A stretch of 64,000 bases of DNA from Leishmania infantum JPCM5 (lineage: Eukaryota; Euglenozoa; Kinetoplastea; Trypanosomatida; Trypanosomatidae): contig NC_009408.2 in the NCBI RefSeq assembly GCF_000002875.2, forward strand, positions 286,501-350,500, given 5' to 3'. Position 1 is the first letter of the stretch. Each line of letters opens with the position of its first letter. Of the stretch, positions 29,981 through 39,501 are shown in pieces. Below the pieces are notes generated by a model. It saw only the letters and a list, made by a program, of their open reading frames with translations, made no database searches and had not been told where the DNA came from. The translations under genes and the position numbers were made by a program.

Positions 29981-31557
29981 GGTGGCATGACCTACGGGGT
30001 ATCCACTTCCTTCGTCTCCCTCAGTCGGTGTGCCCCCTTCCCACTTGAGTTTCTCGCTTAGTTTTTGTTGCTGGTCGCATGATGCTGCTTCTCGTTTTTA
30101 GGTTGCTGGCAAATGCGCATGCATGTGTGCCTGCGGGCGGGGTTTGGAAGCGAAGTTGGAGAGAAGGGGGAGGCATCCTTCCCACCCCGTCGGCGCGGCC
30201 TGTCGGCAACCCCTTTCCTTTGCTGGTTGCTTGCTTCCACGGCTCTGGCTCGAGTATGTTCTTTCCGGTGCAAGTGCGTCTGTGCATGTGTGTGAAGGCA
30301 TGGGAATGGGGGGTTAGGGATGAGGGGTCCCCATCTCCCTCACCCCACACCTTTAAAGCGTCTCACCGCAGCCCCAAGCACTCCATCCACGTATCACCCT
30401 TCTCTCTCGCCGCCCCTCTCCTGCTGTGCCAGTGTCTTGGTCTTGTGTTTGCGTGGCCACGTGGATGCGATGCCTTCCTCCCTCTCTGAGGAGGGGAGGT
30501 AAAGGCTTGTCCTATCCACGTCTGCTATTCTTCTTTCGGTGCTTCGCCTCTCCCCCCAGTGCTTCTGTGGTCTCTTTCAACATCCGTTGTGCGCGGCAGT
30601 GGAGAGTGGGGTGAGTGTCTGCGAGTGCATGGAGAGAGAGCGCCGCCTTACACCTGACCTCACCTTCCAGTCTCGTCCCCTGCCTATATATGTCTGCATA
30701 GTTATCTATATGCGTATATAGATATATACGTAGGCATCGCTGTCTTATAGCTTATCTGCGCGCCCTCCCTCTCTCATCGAACTGTTGCTTCTCGTCACGT
30801 GCTTTCTCACTCTCACACCATCCTGCCCGTCATGTGCGCACATGCACACACACACACACACGGACGCATATTCGGGTGCACGAGGAGACGCAAGGTGATG
30901 CCTGCAGAGACGGCAGCCAAGCCCGTCAGAACGCGCTATGTGCGGTAAGTATGCGCGTATGCGCGTGTGTACACGTGGATCGAACAGAGTTCCTGCCTCA
31001 CACAGCGATGAACTCCAGCAAGGGCACATAGGGAGCTGACGTGCACTACGCCCGCGCTCTCCCATGATCTGCTACATGCTCTCTTGCGGATATCTTCCTC
31101 CTCCTCTTCCCGTGCCCTCCTCGTGTCGTATGGGACACACCCTTCACGTACCTAATCCTCATCTTCATCCTCATATCTCTCCGGTCTTACTCTGCACACA
31201 CACACACACACAAATACGAGTTTTTTTTTCTTTGGGGGATTGGACCACCACGACAGCAGCGAAGGACTGAACTACCATTGAGCTCGGGGGCGTGCGAACT
31301 TGTCCCCCTCCCCACACACACACACACCATTCCTGTTCCTCCTCCCGAACGACGCGACTGAATGTGTGAGCGTCTGCATGTAGGCTGCACCTGTTGAGTG
31401 GTGTCTTGTGTAGCAGACTTGTGTGCTGCTCGTCACTGTTGCTGTCGTTGACGTCCATCACCGCCGCATACCCACATGCGCGCACATACCGCGCATCCAT
31501 CGCATATCTTCCTACTTCCTCTGCTGCGTTGACACCCTTTATTCTTCTCTATCTTCG
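29756..31557. other. Long intergenic spacer
   Basis: At 1.8 kb this is the longest spacer in the window. It contains (TG)n at 29951-29979, purine-rich blocks (29866-29890), a TATATA-rich block (30683-30730), (CA)n at about 30845-30862 and 31196-31212, and T9 at 31221-31229. Short ORFs of 60-140 codons occur in several frames but show no domain, membrane pattern or codon bias of a gene. A candidate acceptor (TGTAGCAG, AG near 31411-31417) lies about 140 bases before the polymerase ATG. Confidence 0.5.
29951..29979. repeat. (TG)n microsatellite
   Basis: About fourteen uninterrupted TG units preceded by a (TC)n tract, in the probable 3' UTR of the small membrane protein gene. Confidence 0.9.
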
Positions 31558-34500
31558 ATGCCACCCAAATCCGCGCGAAGAGGGTCAGCGACACACGCGC
31601 TGGTGCCACCGGCGTTGGCGACGGAAGTCGCACCATCCCCACCGCCGGCAGAGCTGCAGTCGCACAGAGGCCGCACGCGGCAGGAATCGGCGCTGCTGTT
31701 CTGGTTAGAAGCCGCGTGCGCTGCACCGGTGTCACGCAGCTCAACGAATGCCGACCGCGCCTCCGCATCCTCCAGCTCCACGACCGCCGCTGCGGCAACC
31801 CCCGTAGCGGAAACCAAGAGAGAACCTTCGGTGGACCTTGCCTCACGGCCACCTCCGGAGGAGCAGCTGAAGCAGCAGCCGTGGCACGGAGGTGCATCAA
31901 CACAGCAGGAAACAGCCACTCCGGAAGTGTCAGCCGCCGGCGCTTCCGCGGCAGAGACCCCCTCAACTTTTCTTGTGCAGACCGTGGCGACGAAACCACC
32001 ACCTCCGCCAGGCGAGATGCGACTTGGTGGTGATACGAGTGGATCCAGAAAGACAGCGGATGCGCCTCCTACACCTGGCACCGAGCATCCAGCACCGCTT
32101 CCTCACCTTTCCTGGGGCACGGGTCCGCGTCGTCTCGTGGTTGCCGACGCAGTGCCCCTCTTCGACTCCCTTCTCGCCGGCCGTCTCGGCCCGGTCGCGG
32201 TGGATGTGCAGCTGCAGGGGCACACGCGCCTTTCGCAGCAGCCACAGCAGTTCGAGGCAGCGCTGCAGGCGTACGAGCGGCAAAGCACGGGTGCGCTGCG
32301 GGAAGCTCTGAGTAGCGTGCAGCCATTCTTTCTCCTCTGCAACGCCGGCGGCGGGGCAGACATGCGCGTGAATCACTCGGAGGCGTCGGGAGGTGGCATG
32401 GATGACGACGGCCACCCGCAACCAGCACATGGTGCCGCGGTGCTGTCGAACTCCTCAGTGCTCTATACGATGGACCCCGCTAGCAACTACCCCGTTTTGC
32501 CCCTCCTCGCCCAGCTGCTGCGAGCGCCGCAGGTGACGAAGCTCCTCCTTCACAGCCGCCTGCTCTACCGCCTTCTCTTTCTGTTTCTGGGGACGGACCG
32601 AGTGGAGCTGAGCAGCGTCGTCGACCTGCCGACGTGGGCGGCGCTGGGGCAGCAGTTGCGGCCCTCCCTCGCTCTGCTCTTTCATCTGCCAATAGAAGGT
32701 GTCGCATCGTTGTCCGATATCACGGCGGTGCTTCCCTCCGAAGCGCGGCAGCTGCTCCACGAGGAGACGCAGTCGATGGCACAGAAGCAGCCACTTCATG
32801 CAACCCGGCCTGTGGGGAGCGAAAGTGACTCCGAGCTCGACAGTGTGCAGGAGGCGAGCACGGACCGCAGCGACGGCGCCGGCGACAAGGAGGATGGCGG
32901 AGATGACGGGCGTCGCGAAGGCGGCGACGCGCGAGCGGTGGCAGCAGACGGGACGGCGGAGGACGAACCGGCAGATGCGGTGCAGCTTCTTCAGCGCATT
33001 CGACCTTTGGCCGAGCAGCCCCTCGGCGGCAACAGCCGCAATGTGAGCGGCGCCGACTTTGATTCAGCTGCCCGAGCAGTCGGTGTGAAGCGCCGTCTCT
33101 TGCGTTCTCGTCAGCGGCATCGTCGCCGCCGGTACGGCAGCGGCCCCTCTCTCTCCTCATCTTCTTGCGCGAACGCGCCTGCCCTCGCCGACGTCTATCA
33201 CGGGCTGAGGACGATAACACTGTTCTACGTCCATGTGTTGTCGAGGCTGCTTGACGTAGTCGACCCGGGCGCGACCGGCGTGGCTGCACCGAGTGCTGGA
33301 ATAGCCGCTCTGTCACTGGCAACCTCGCGCTGCGGTGGCGACGCCATAGCGTCGCCCGTCTCGGCAGTACGGTACCGCTTCTCCCCGTCCGAGTTATGCG
33401 CGCTGCGCACCTACGCGGATTTCCTCTGCGAGCTCATGGCGTACCACGGCGTCTTTGTGAACGACACAGTGGCGCATGGAATGCTGACCGCCTTGGACGT
33501 GCAAATGGCCGCCATCGAAGACGTGGGGCTGCGCGTCGCGGTAGCCGTTCTGGCAGCCACGGAGCCTGCTGTGCCGTCTACCATCGCAGAGAAAGCTGAA
33601 GGTCGTCAGTGGAGTATTGAGATGGTCTATAAGTGCTTGGCTCGGCTTACAGCCGCTGCAACGACGCCCGAGATGCCGCGAGCAGTGAACGCCCACTACC
33701 TACGTCTCCTGGCTGCGCAGGCGAAGCAGAGCAGCTGCGCGCGGGCTGAACAACTTCGACTGGGATGCCAGCTTGTGTGCGTGTGGATGGCGTACCTAGA
33801 TCGGGCTACGACTAGAAACCGGCTGCATGACATGTTCCGAAAGGTCGCAGATAAACTGCACGTGTGCGTGCTGGAGAAGCCGCGCGACTCAGCAGCGGAG
33901 GACGGCCCTGCAGTGTCGGATGCGTCGACGGCGCAGGTGTCTCGGGTGTGCTACTCGATGCATCCAAACTGGGTGCTGCACAACAAGTCGACTGGCCGCA
34001 TCTTTTCAGCGCTGCCAAATGTGCAGAACTTGCCGAAGCAGCCGCCTCGCACGACGTTCCCGATTCACGCGCTTTCCGCCACGCCGAGCCGCAACAGCGG
34101 CGGCGATGAGTCCCTGCGACCCTACGGCTATGTCGACCCGCCGACGGAGGAAGATGTTGATCGGTGGTTGTCGCTCGCGGAGGCCGCTGCGGTCGATCAA
34201 GCCTCGTCGGCACAGTTTCCTCTCTTTCCCGAGAACCCGCAATGGACGCTGCGGCACCTCTACTGCGCCCCTCCTGGTTGTTTACTCGCCTCGTTCGATT
34301 TCAACCAGCTGGAGCTGCGCCTGCTCGCCCACCTCAGCGGCGACGCTGCTCTGCAGGAGCACCTGTCTGCCAACGTAGATGTTTTGGCGCTCGTGACAGC
34401 CAGTGTTCTGCGCCTGCCATCCATCGACCACGTGCGCCCACAGCAGCGGCAAGCCGTGAAGGTGATTGTGTATGGCCTCCTGTACGGCATGGGGCCGGAG

Positions 34501-35067
34501 TCGATGGATGTGCGCATCAAGAAGATCAACGAGGAGTTTGCAACATCAGAACAGCAGCAGCACCGAGGAGAAGCCGCCTCGTCCGCGCCGGCGCCGATGG
34601 CTGCACGTGATCTTCTCAGGCGTTTCCACCGCGTCTACCCGCGCATCGAGAATTATCTTCGCGAGACTCGACAAGAAGCGCTGCGCTCCTTCGCGGTGGA
34701 GACGCTGTCCGGCCGCAAGTCCCTCATCGCCGAGAAGGACGCGAACCGGCGGAGGCAGCGAGCCATTGCGCAGGCCGTGCAAGGCGGCGCGGCCGACGTG
34801 CTGCACAGTGCCATGCGGGCCGTTCACCAGCAGCGTCACAGCTTTCTGCCTTACCTCCCTGCTGCACCGCTCGCACTGGTAATGAGCATTCACGACGAGC
34901 TCGTCTATGCCGTTCCGCGGGTTGCGATCGAGGAGGTGGTGCGAGGAGTGCAGCGCATCCTCGAGGACCAGGCGCGAGTGCTGCGGCTGGCCGTACCCCT
35001 GCCGGTGTCCGCGCGGGTCGGGCACTGTTTGGGCGAACTGGCTGAGTTCCGCCCCACAGGGGGCTGA
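31558..35067 (+). CDS. Family A DNA polymerase, Pol theta-like, no helicase
   Basis: This encodes 1169 residues. The C-terminal third is a family A polymerase: motif A SFDFNQLELRLLAHLS (catalytic D914), motif B RQAVKVIVYGLLYGMG (~964-980) and motif C SIHDELVY (D1113, E1114). The ending LPVSARVGHCLGELAEF resembles Pol theta more than bacterial Pol I. Upstream, a region resembling a 3'-5' exonuclease fold begins around VAVDVQLQG (D216), but the second acidic residue is Gln, so proofreading looks lost, as in Pol theta. The first ~180 residues are Ser/Pro/Ala-rich. There is no helicase domain. Leishmania is reported to have a helicase-less Pol theta involved in oxidative damage tolerance, which fits; a mitochondrial Pol I-like enzyme is the alternative. 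The start is the first ATG; the frame extends upstream only through GTG. Confidence 0.88.
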   Translation: MPPKSARRGSATHALVPPALATEVAPSPPPAELQSHRGRTRQESALLFWLEAACAAPVSRSSTNADRASASSSSTTAAAATPVAETKREPSVDLASRPPPEEQLKQQPWHGGASTQQETATPEVSAAGASAAETPSTFLVQTVATKPPPPPGEMRLGGDTSGSRKTADAPPTPGTEHPAPLPHLSWGTGPRRLVVADAVPLFDSLLAGRLGPVAVDVQLQGHTRLSQQPQQFEAALQAYERQSTGALREALSSVQPFFLLCNAGGGADMRVNHSEASGGGMDDDGHPQPAHGAAVLSNSSVLYTMDPASNYPVLPLLAQLLRAPQVTKLLLHSRLLYRLLFLFLGTDRVELSSVVDLPTWAALGQQLRPSLALLFHLPIEGVASLSDITAVLPSEARQLLHEETQSMAQKQPLHATRPVGSESDSELDSVQEASTDRSDGAGDKEDGGDDGRREGGDARAVAADGTAEDEPADAVQLLQRIRPLAEQPLGGNSRNVSGADFDSAARAVGVKRRLLRSRQRHRRRRYGSGPSLSSSSCANAPALADVYHGLRTITLFYVHVLSRLLDVVDPGATGVAAPSAGIAALSLATSRCGGDAIASPVSAVRYRFSPSELCALRTYADFLCELMAYHGVFVNDTVAHGMLTALDVQMAAIEDVGLRVAVAVLAATEPAVPSTIAEKAEGRQWSIEMVYKCLARLTAAATTPEMPRAVNAHYLRLLAAQAKQSSCARAEQLRLGCQLVCVWMAYLDRATTRNRLHDMFRKVADKLHVCVLEKPRDSAAEDGPAVSDASTAQVSRVCYSMHPNWVLHNKSTGRIFSALPNVQNLPKQPPRTTFPIHALSATPSRNSGGDESLRPYGYVDPPTEEDVDRWLSLAEAAAVDQASSAQFPLFPENPQWTLRHLYCAPPGCLLASFDFNQLELRLLAHLSGDAALQEHLSANVDVLALVTASVLRLPSIDHVRPQQRQAVKVIVYGLLYGMGPESMDVRIKKINEEFATSEQQQHRGEAASSAPAPMAARDLLRRFHRVYPRIENYLRETRQEALRSFAVETLSGRKSLIAEKDANRRRQRAIAQAVQGGAADVLHSAMRAVHQQRHSFLPYLPAAPLALVMSIHDELVYAVPRVAIEEVVRGVQRILEDQARVLRLAVPLPVSARVGHCLGELAEFRPTGG

Positions 35068-35922
35068 CGCTTTTGGAGTCTGTGAAGGGGGTAGAGGGAG
35101 GGGGAGGGAGGGGTGGGGCGCACCGCAACAGCTGTGCACGTACACTGGCGCAGATCCGCATCAACGAATCTTGCGTACATGCACACCCATCTCCACGCGG
35201 CCACCACCCTCTTCTCCTGTGCGCGTCGGTCGTTCACAACGGCACACTCCTCACTTGGGTGTCTCTCTCTCGGTATGCATCCTGCATCTGTATCTGTATG
35301 CGTAAGTGTGTGTGTGTGTGTGTGTGTTCATGGCACTGTGTGCCTACCCCACGGTACGTGCTCGTGGTCGTCTCTCCTATGCTCCCTCTCCCTCGTAGAT
35401 CGTATCTGTCTTTCTCTCTGTGTGTTTGTGTGGGTATCCGCCTTGTATCTTTATATGTCCTTCTCCCTCCTCTGACTTTCACCAAGTCGTCTGCTCAAGG
35501 ATGCTCCCATGCCCGCGCATGCGTGTGTGTGTGTGTGTGTGTGTGTACGTGCGAGTTAGTTGTGTTCCTGGGTCTCTGTGCGGGGTAAGCGCACGGATCA
35601 CGTCGTACCCTCCCCACCCCCTTGCACACTCCTCCCCAACGCTCCCTTAAGAAGGCCTACTGTACCTTGTCACGCCTCGTCTCCCCAGCATAGCCATCTA
35701 CTCTGATGATGCCCTCTGGTTGGCCGCATGCGCGTGTATGCGTGCGGGGGTTTTGTGTTTAGCGTATGTGTGCATGTGTCTCACCTGTGCCGTGTCGTTT
35801 TGCTACCTCGCCCCCTCCTCCTCCTCCTCCTCTCTGTGTGTGTGTGCCCGCCCACCCACACGTGCGCTGACCCGCGCAGCTGTTCTCCGCCCTTTCTTGT
35901 TTCCTTCTTCCCTTGTCACTGC
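35068..35922. other. Intergenic spacer with TG repeats
   Basis: About 0.85 kb with a G-rich run (35083-35118), (TG)n tracts at 35307-35328 and 35522-35545, and a (CTC)n pyrimidine tract at 35812-35835 that leads to the candidate acceptor at 35878-35879. Confidence 0.55.
35808..35879 (+). promoter_or_regulatory. Candidate trans-splice acceptor for the FG-PCID2 gene
   Basis: The tract CCCCCTCCTCCTCCTCCTCC is followed, after TG-rich sequence, by CCCGCGCAG with AG at 35878-35879, about 43 bases before the ATG at 35923. A second, stronger-looking pyrimidine tract lies between this AG and the ATG, and its first AG (35929-35930) falls inside codon 3. Confidence 0.4.
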
Positions 35923-38900
35923 ATGTTCAGCTTTGGCAGCGTCGGCGGCGCCGCCGGCAGTGGTGCACCTCCCCTGATCGACGCACCTGGCAGAGGTGGC
36001 GGTGTGCTGAGTACCCCCTCCAACGCTGCTTTCCACGCAGCTGGCGGGCCGGCGCTGATGAGCGGGGTCGTCGGCAGTAGCGGCAACACTGGTGTACTTC
36101 ACGACCACTTCGATGTTCAGCCAGGAAGCTATTCGCCGTTCGGAGGGGGCAGTCAGGCGGTACCACCGCCGGTGCTTGGCGGTGCAGTCGCTTTCAAGGT
36201 CGGCGAGGGCAAGAGCAACACCGCCAGCCACGAGGGCAAGGCCAACGTGAGCGGTCCGCAACGCGGCGTGCTGCCCATGAGCGGGTCAGCTCTGCCGCTC
36301 TCCGCAATGCCCGTCTTCGGCACCGGCGCGCCACTGCTTTCCCATTCGTCAGGCGCCTCTCCCATGGTCGCTGCGCCTGCTGCCGCGATGCTGTCGCTGC
36401 CGGGGTCGTTTGCCACGACGCCGTTGTCTGCGGTTCCGGTCTTTGCGGCGCCACCGCAATCGTCGATGCCCACGTCGAGTGGCGGAGGCGTCTTGGGTGG
36501 CGGCGGCGGCAGTGCGCAAAGCCGTGCAAATCTGTCGTTCACCGCTCCACGAGGGGGCCAAGGACGCAGCAGCGGCAATAGCAAGGAGAGCGGTGCCAAG
36601 GGCGGCGCTGATAGTCGCCCATCTCTGCCCGTGCCTCACTCTTCACACCAGCGCAGCCAAGAGTCGCTGCCATGGCTGGGCTCCACCTCCGCCCTCTCCT
36701 CCACACCCGCGCCAACAACACCGTTCTTGGATCATGGCAGTGCCGGCGCTGGAAGCAGCCCTCGACCCTTGCCGGTCTTCCCTGACGTTGCAAGTGCGGC
36801 GCGCAACAGTGACAACAACAAGAGTCACACAAGTGGGAACGTGTTGGCCACGGCCGCCCCGGTCCTGCCGCCTGCAGCTCCGCAGAGCACACCAGGTTCC
36901 AGCGACGCTAAAGGGTTCATCCTTGGCTCGGCTTTCGCAGCTGTCGACATCAGCGGCAAAGGCGGCAACGCTGCCGGTGGCCCCCCGCCACTTCCGCCGA
37001 CCTCTTCCGTTTTCGGCACGTCCGTGCCGAGTGCCAGCGCGTCCGCAGCGCCGCTGGATAGGGGCGCTGCGACTCCACCTTTCCGCGAGGCAACGCCGGC
37101 GAATGCCGCCGTCAAGGGCAGCCTGCCCAGAGGCAGCGCTGCGGCGGCGGCGGCAGGGCCTGCTTCGCTCGCTCCTGCAGCGGTGCCGCCATCGAGTGCA
37201 TTTGGCGGGTCTGTGTTCGGTAAGACTTCGGCTGCAGCGGTGACGGCCCCGTCCACTATCACACCAGCTGCGTCTCCTCCTCCGGCGGCGGCGAAAAGTA
37301 CTGCGACCGGCGCGAACAGGAGCGGAAGCGTCTTCGGTGAGCTTCACAGCAGCTTCGGCGCGCCACCGCCAACGACGGCGGCGCCGATCTTCTCCGCCTT
37401 TGGAGCGGTGTCGCCAGTAGCGCCGGGACCGACACCGTCTGCCACTCCGTTCGGGCAGCAAGCGGCACCGCGCGGCGGCAGCCACGTGCCCGCGAGCTTC
37501 CATGCAAGCCCGTTTGCCCCCTCGCCGCCCTCAGCCGGTGCGGCGTCCAAACCGGCTACCACCGCATCCGCCTTTGGCTCGGCAGCCTCTGGATCAGGCC
37601 CTGGGGTTGGCGTTGGTTCAGTGTTTACGGCAGCAGCCGCCACTCCTGTGCGGGCGCCCGCGTCTTCCTTTGGCGCTTCCGCTGCCTCTGGGAAAGTGCC
37701 GCCGCCAGCGCCATCCAGGTCATTTGGCAGCCGCGCAGATGGTGGTGGTGATGCTGCTGCGGGGCGACGCCGAGGTCGCTCCACACCTCGAAGCGATGCT
37801 GCTGAAGATGACGGCAGCGGCAGTGGCGGTCCTGCTCGCCCCCACCCCAGCAGCCTCGCGGCGACCGCTTCGCCGTCCGCGCAAGGCTCCCGCCTTGAGA
37901 TACCAGCACCGCGCCATGGGCAATGCCGGCCGGCGCCGTCGACAACGCACACGCAGAAGCCGCCAACGGCCCTGTCGCAGCTGGGCAAGCTCCCCATTCC
38001 ACCACTGCCCGCAGATGAGAAGAAGCTGTGCATCGCCGCCCGTGTGTGCAAGTCCTTCCTCATGCAACTTGCCTCCGCGCCGGCCTTGGGAGGCCGCGGT
38101 GGTGGTGCTGCGGGCTCCAGCAGGGAAGAGGGCGTCGCCAAGACCCTCGAGCAAGCCTTTTTCGGCGTTGTCGGCATCGAGGGCGTGCACGGCAACTTCG
38201 GCAATACCGCTGGCGAGATGCTCGCCCTCTGGAACGGGCAGGTGAGGCCGGTGATATCTGGCCGTAGCACCCAAAGCTCTGAAGGCGGCGGCTCCGCCTT
38301 TCCGGGCGAGATGTGGATCGCGCTCTTCACTCTCGGCACGTACCTGAACACCATTCTGTCCACGCTGCAGTCCAGCAAATCGGGCCGATACGCGGCATCG
38401 TCATCGGCGTCCGCCTCCGTGACGGATTTGGCAGCCTACAAAGCGGGCCTGCGAGCCCACCCCACCGAGGCGCTCACCGACGCCTGCCACTACGCCAACG
38501 AGCTCAGCGAGCTGCTGCAGACGCTTTTCCAGCGCGGCGGCGAGGCCGATGCCCCGCCGTACAGTGTCATCCCGGTGGTGCTGCGGCGGGTGCGCAGCGT
38601 CTTTGATGAAGCCAACGCGCGCGGCGTCGCAACGGTGCAGTCGAACCTGAACACGGTCACTTCGAAGCTGTTTGCAGTTCTCAACAGGCGAGTAAAGACG
38701 TCGGCCGTGCAGCCGCTTAGCACGCCTGGCGAGGCGCCGCGCTGGCTGCTGACGTACGACTCCAAAGAAAAGGAGAGCCTCCTGCACAGTTTTGCCTATC
38801 TCATCGTTGAGATGATCGCCGCAGATGCCCCGAAGAACGACGACGTAGAGCTCTTCATCTCGGCGTTTCACGAGTGCTTCCCGTCCGCGCTGGCGGAGCG

Positions 38901-39501
38901 GTGCATGCTGTACTACCGGCGCGCCTGCGCACTCCTCCGGCAGCCGCTCCGCATGTCGCTCGTCGAGGAGGCCGCTGAGCTGTTGGCGAAGGCGACCGTC
39001 GTGTACCCGCCCAACGCCACATGGAACAACAGGCGTGTGTTGCTGGTGAAATTGCTGGCAACGGAGCTGGCGCTGGGACGGCTGCCGCCGGACGAAGATT
39101 GGCTCGCCCTCGACGTCCCGGCGCTCACCGATGTTGTGAACGCGCTCAAGACGTCGCGTCTAGACCTCCTCGACGCGGCGCTTTCGATGCATGGGCCTTT
39201 CTTTGTGGAGATCGGCGTACACAACGTCCTGTGTCTGGCGCGTCAGCGACTCGCGCTGCTGATGGTCGTGAAGTTCTACCTGACTCACGGGTGCGAGAGT
39301 CGTCTAAGCGTGTCGGAGATGGTGCGATACCACCGCCTCCCCTACTCGGCGGTGGACGCGGGGGTCGTGTGGCTGCTGCCGCTGCTCGTAGAGAAGCAGA
39401 TAAACGGTGTGCTGGACCACGACTACCTGATTCTAAGCGCCAAGACGCCGTTCGACGCCTATCCGCTCAAGACGCTCGCCGACGCTGCGGCCGTCGCATG
39501 A
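35923..39501 (+). CDS. FG-repeat protein with C-terminal PCID2/Thp1-type PCI domain
   Basis: This encodes 1192 residues. The N-terminal ~640 are Ser/Ala/Gly/Pro-rich with about 13 FG dipeptides (MFSFG at the start, then SVFG, SAFGG, SSFGA, TPFGQ, SAFGS and others), typical of FG nucleoporins. After a short Arg/Asp-rich linker, a helical region from ~689 ends in a PCI/winged-helix module. It is colinear with PCID2: CMLYYRRACALL (~994), WNNRRVLLVKLLATELALGRLP, HGPFFVEIGVHNVL, and the end ING-x-LDHDYLILSAKTPF, matching PCID2's GYISHQHQKLVVSKQNPF. PCID2/Thp1 belongs to TREX-2, which couples mRNA export to the nuclear pore. The fused FG region would place it at or in the pore. Start at 35923 gives the natural MFSFG N-terminus; an ATG at 35728 would add a hydrophobic stretch encoded by the pyrimidine tract and is rejected. 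Confidence 0.82.
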   Translation: MFSFGSVGGAAGSGAPPLIDAPGRGGGVLSTPSNAAFHAAGGPALMSGVVGSSGNTGVLHDHFDVQPGSYSPFGGGSQAVPPPVLGGAVAFKVGEGKSNTASHEGKANVSGPQRGVLPMSGSALPLSAMPVFGTGAPLLSHSSGASPMVAAPAAAMLSLPGSFATTPLSAVPVFAAPPQSSMPTSSGGGVLGGGGGSAQSRANLSFTAPRGGQGRSSGNSKESGAKGGADSRPSLPVPHSSHQRSQESLPWLGSTSALSSTPAPTTPFLDHGSAGAGSSPRPLPVFPDVASAARNSDNNKSHTSGNVLATAAPVLPPAAPQSTPGSSDAKGFILGSAFAAVDISGKGGNAAGGPPPLPPTSSVFGTSVPSASASAAPLDRGAATPPFREATPANAAVKGSLPRGSAAAAAAGPASLAPAAVPPSSAFGGSVFGKTSAAAVTAPSTITPAASPPPAAAKSTATGANRSGSVFGELHSSFGAPPPTTAAPIFSAFGAVSPVAPGPTPSATPFGQQAAPRGGSHVPASFHASPFAPSPPSAGAASKPATTASAFGSAASGSGPGVGVGSVFTAAAATPVRAPASSFGASAASGKVPPPAPSRSFGSRADGGGDAAAGRRRGRSTPRSDAAEDDGSGSGGPARPHPSSLAATASPSAQGSRLEIPAPRHGQCRPAPSTTHTQKPPTALSQLGKLPIPPLPADEKKLCIAARVCKSFLMQLASAPALGGRGGGAAGSSREEGVAKTLEQAFFGVVGIEGVHGNFGNTAGEMLALWNGQVRPVISGRSTQSSEGGGSAFPGEMWIALFTLGTYLNTILSTLQSSKSGRYAASSSASASVTDLAAYKAGLRAHPTEALTDACHYANELSELLQTLFQRGGEADAPPYSVIPVVLRRVRSVFDEANARGVATVQSNLNTVTSKLFAVLNRRVKTSAVQPLSTPGEAPRWLLTYDSKEKESLLHSFAYLIVEMIAADAPKNDDVELFISAFHECFPSALAERCMLYYRRACALLRQPLRMSLVEEAAELLAKATVVYPPNATWNNRRVLLVKLLATELALGRLPPDEDWLALDVPALTDVVNALKTSRLDLLDAALSMHGPFFVEIGVHNVLCLARQRLALLMVVKFYLTHGCESRLSVSEMVRYHRLPYSAVDAGVVWLLPLLVEKQINGVLDHDYLILSAKTPFDAYPLKTLADAAAVA

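Noticed and set aside
30079..30489. 136-codon plus-strand ORF in the 1.8 kb spacer
   Set aside because: Mixed hydrophobic and Pro/Ser sequence without conserved motif; typical of chance frames in this composition.
35728..35922. 65-codon extension of the FG-PCID2 protein with a hydrophobic, signal-like stretch
   Set aside because: The Leu/Val/Cys run is encoded by CTC and TG repeats of the splice region; an FG-nucleoporin-like protein should not have a signal peptide.
37344..38378. 344-codon antisense ORF opposite the FG-PCID2 gene
   Set aside because: Shadow of the Ala/Gly/Ser-rich coding strand; no domain and no strand switch in the window.
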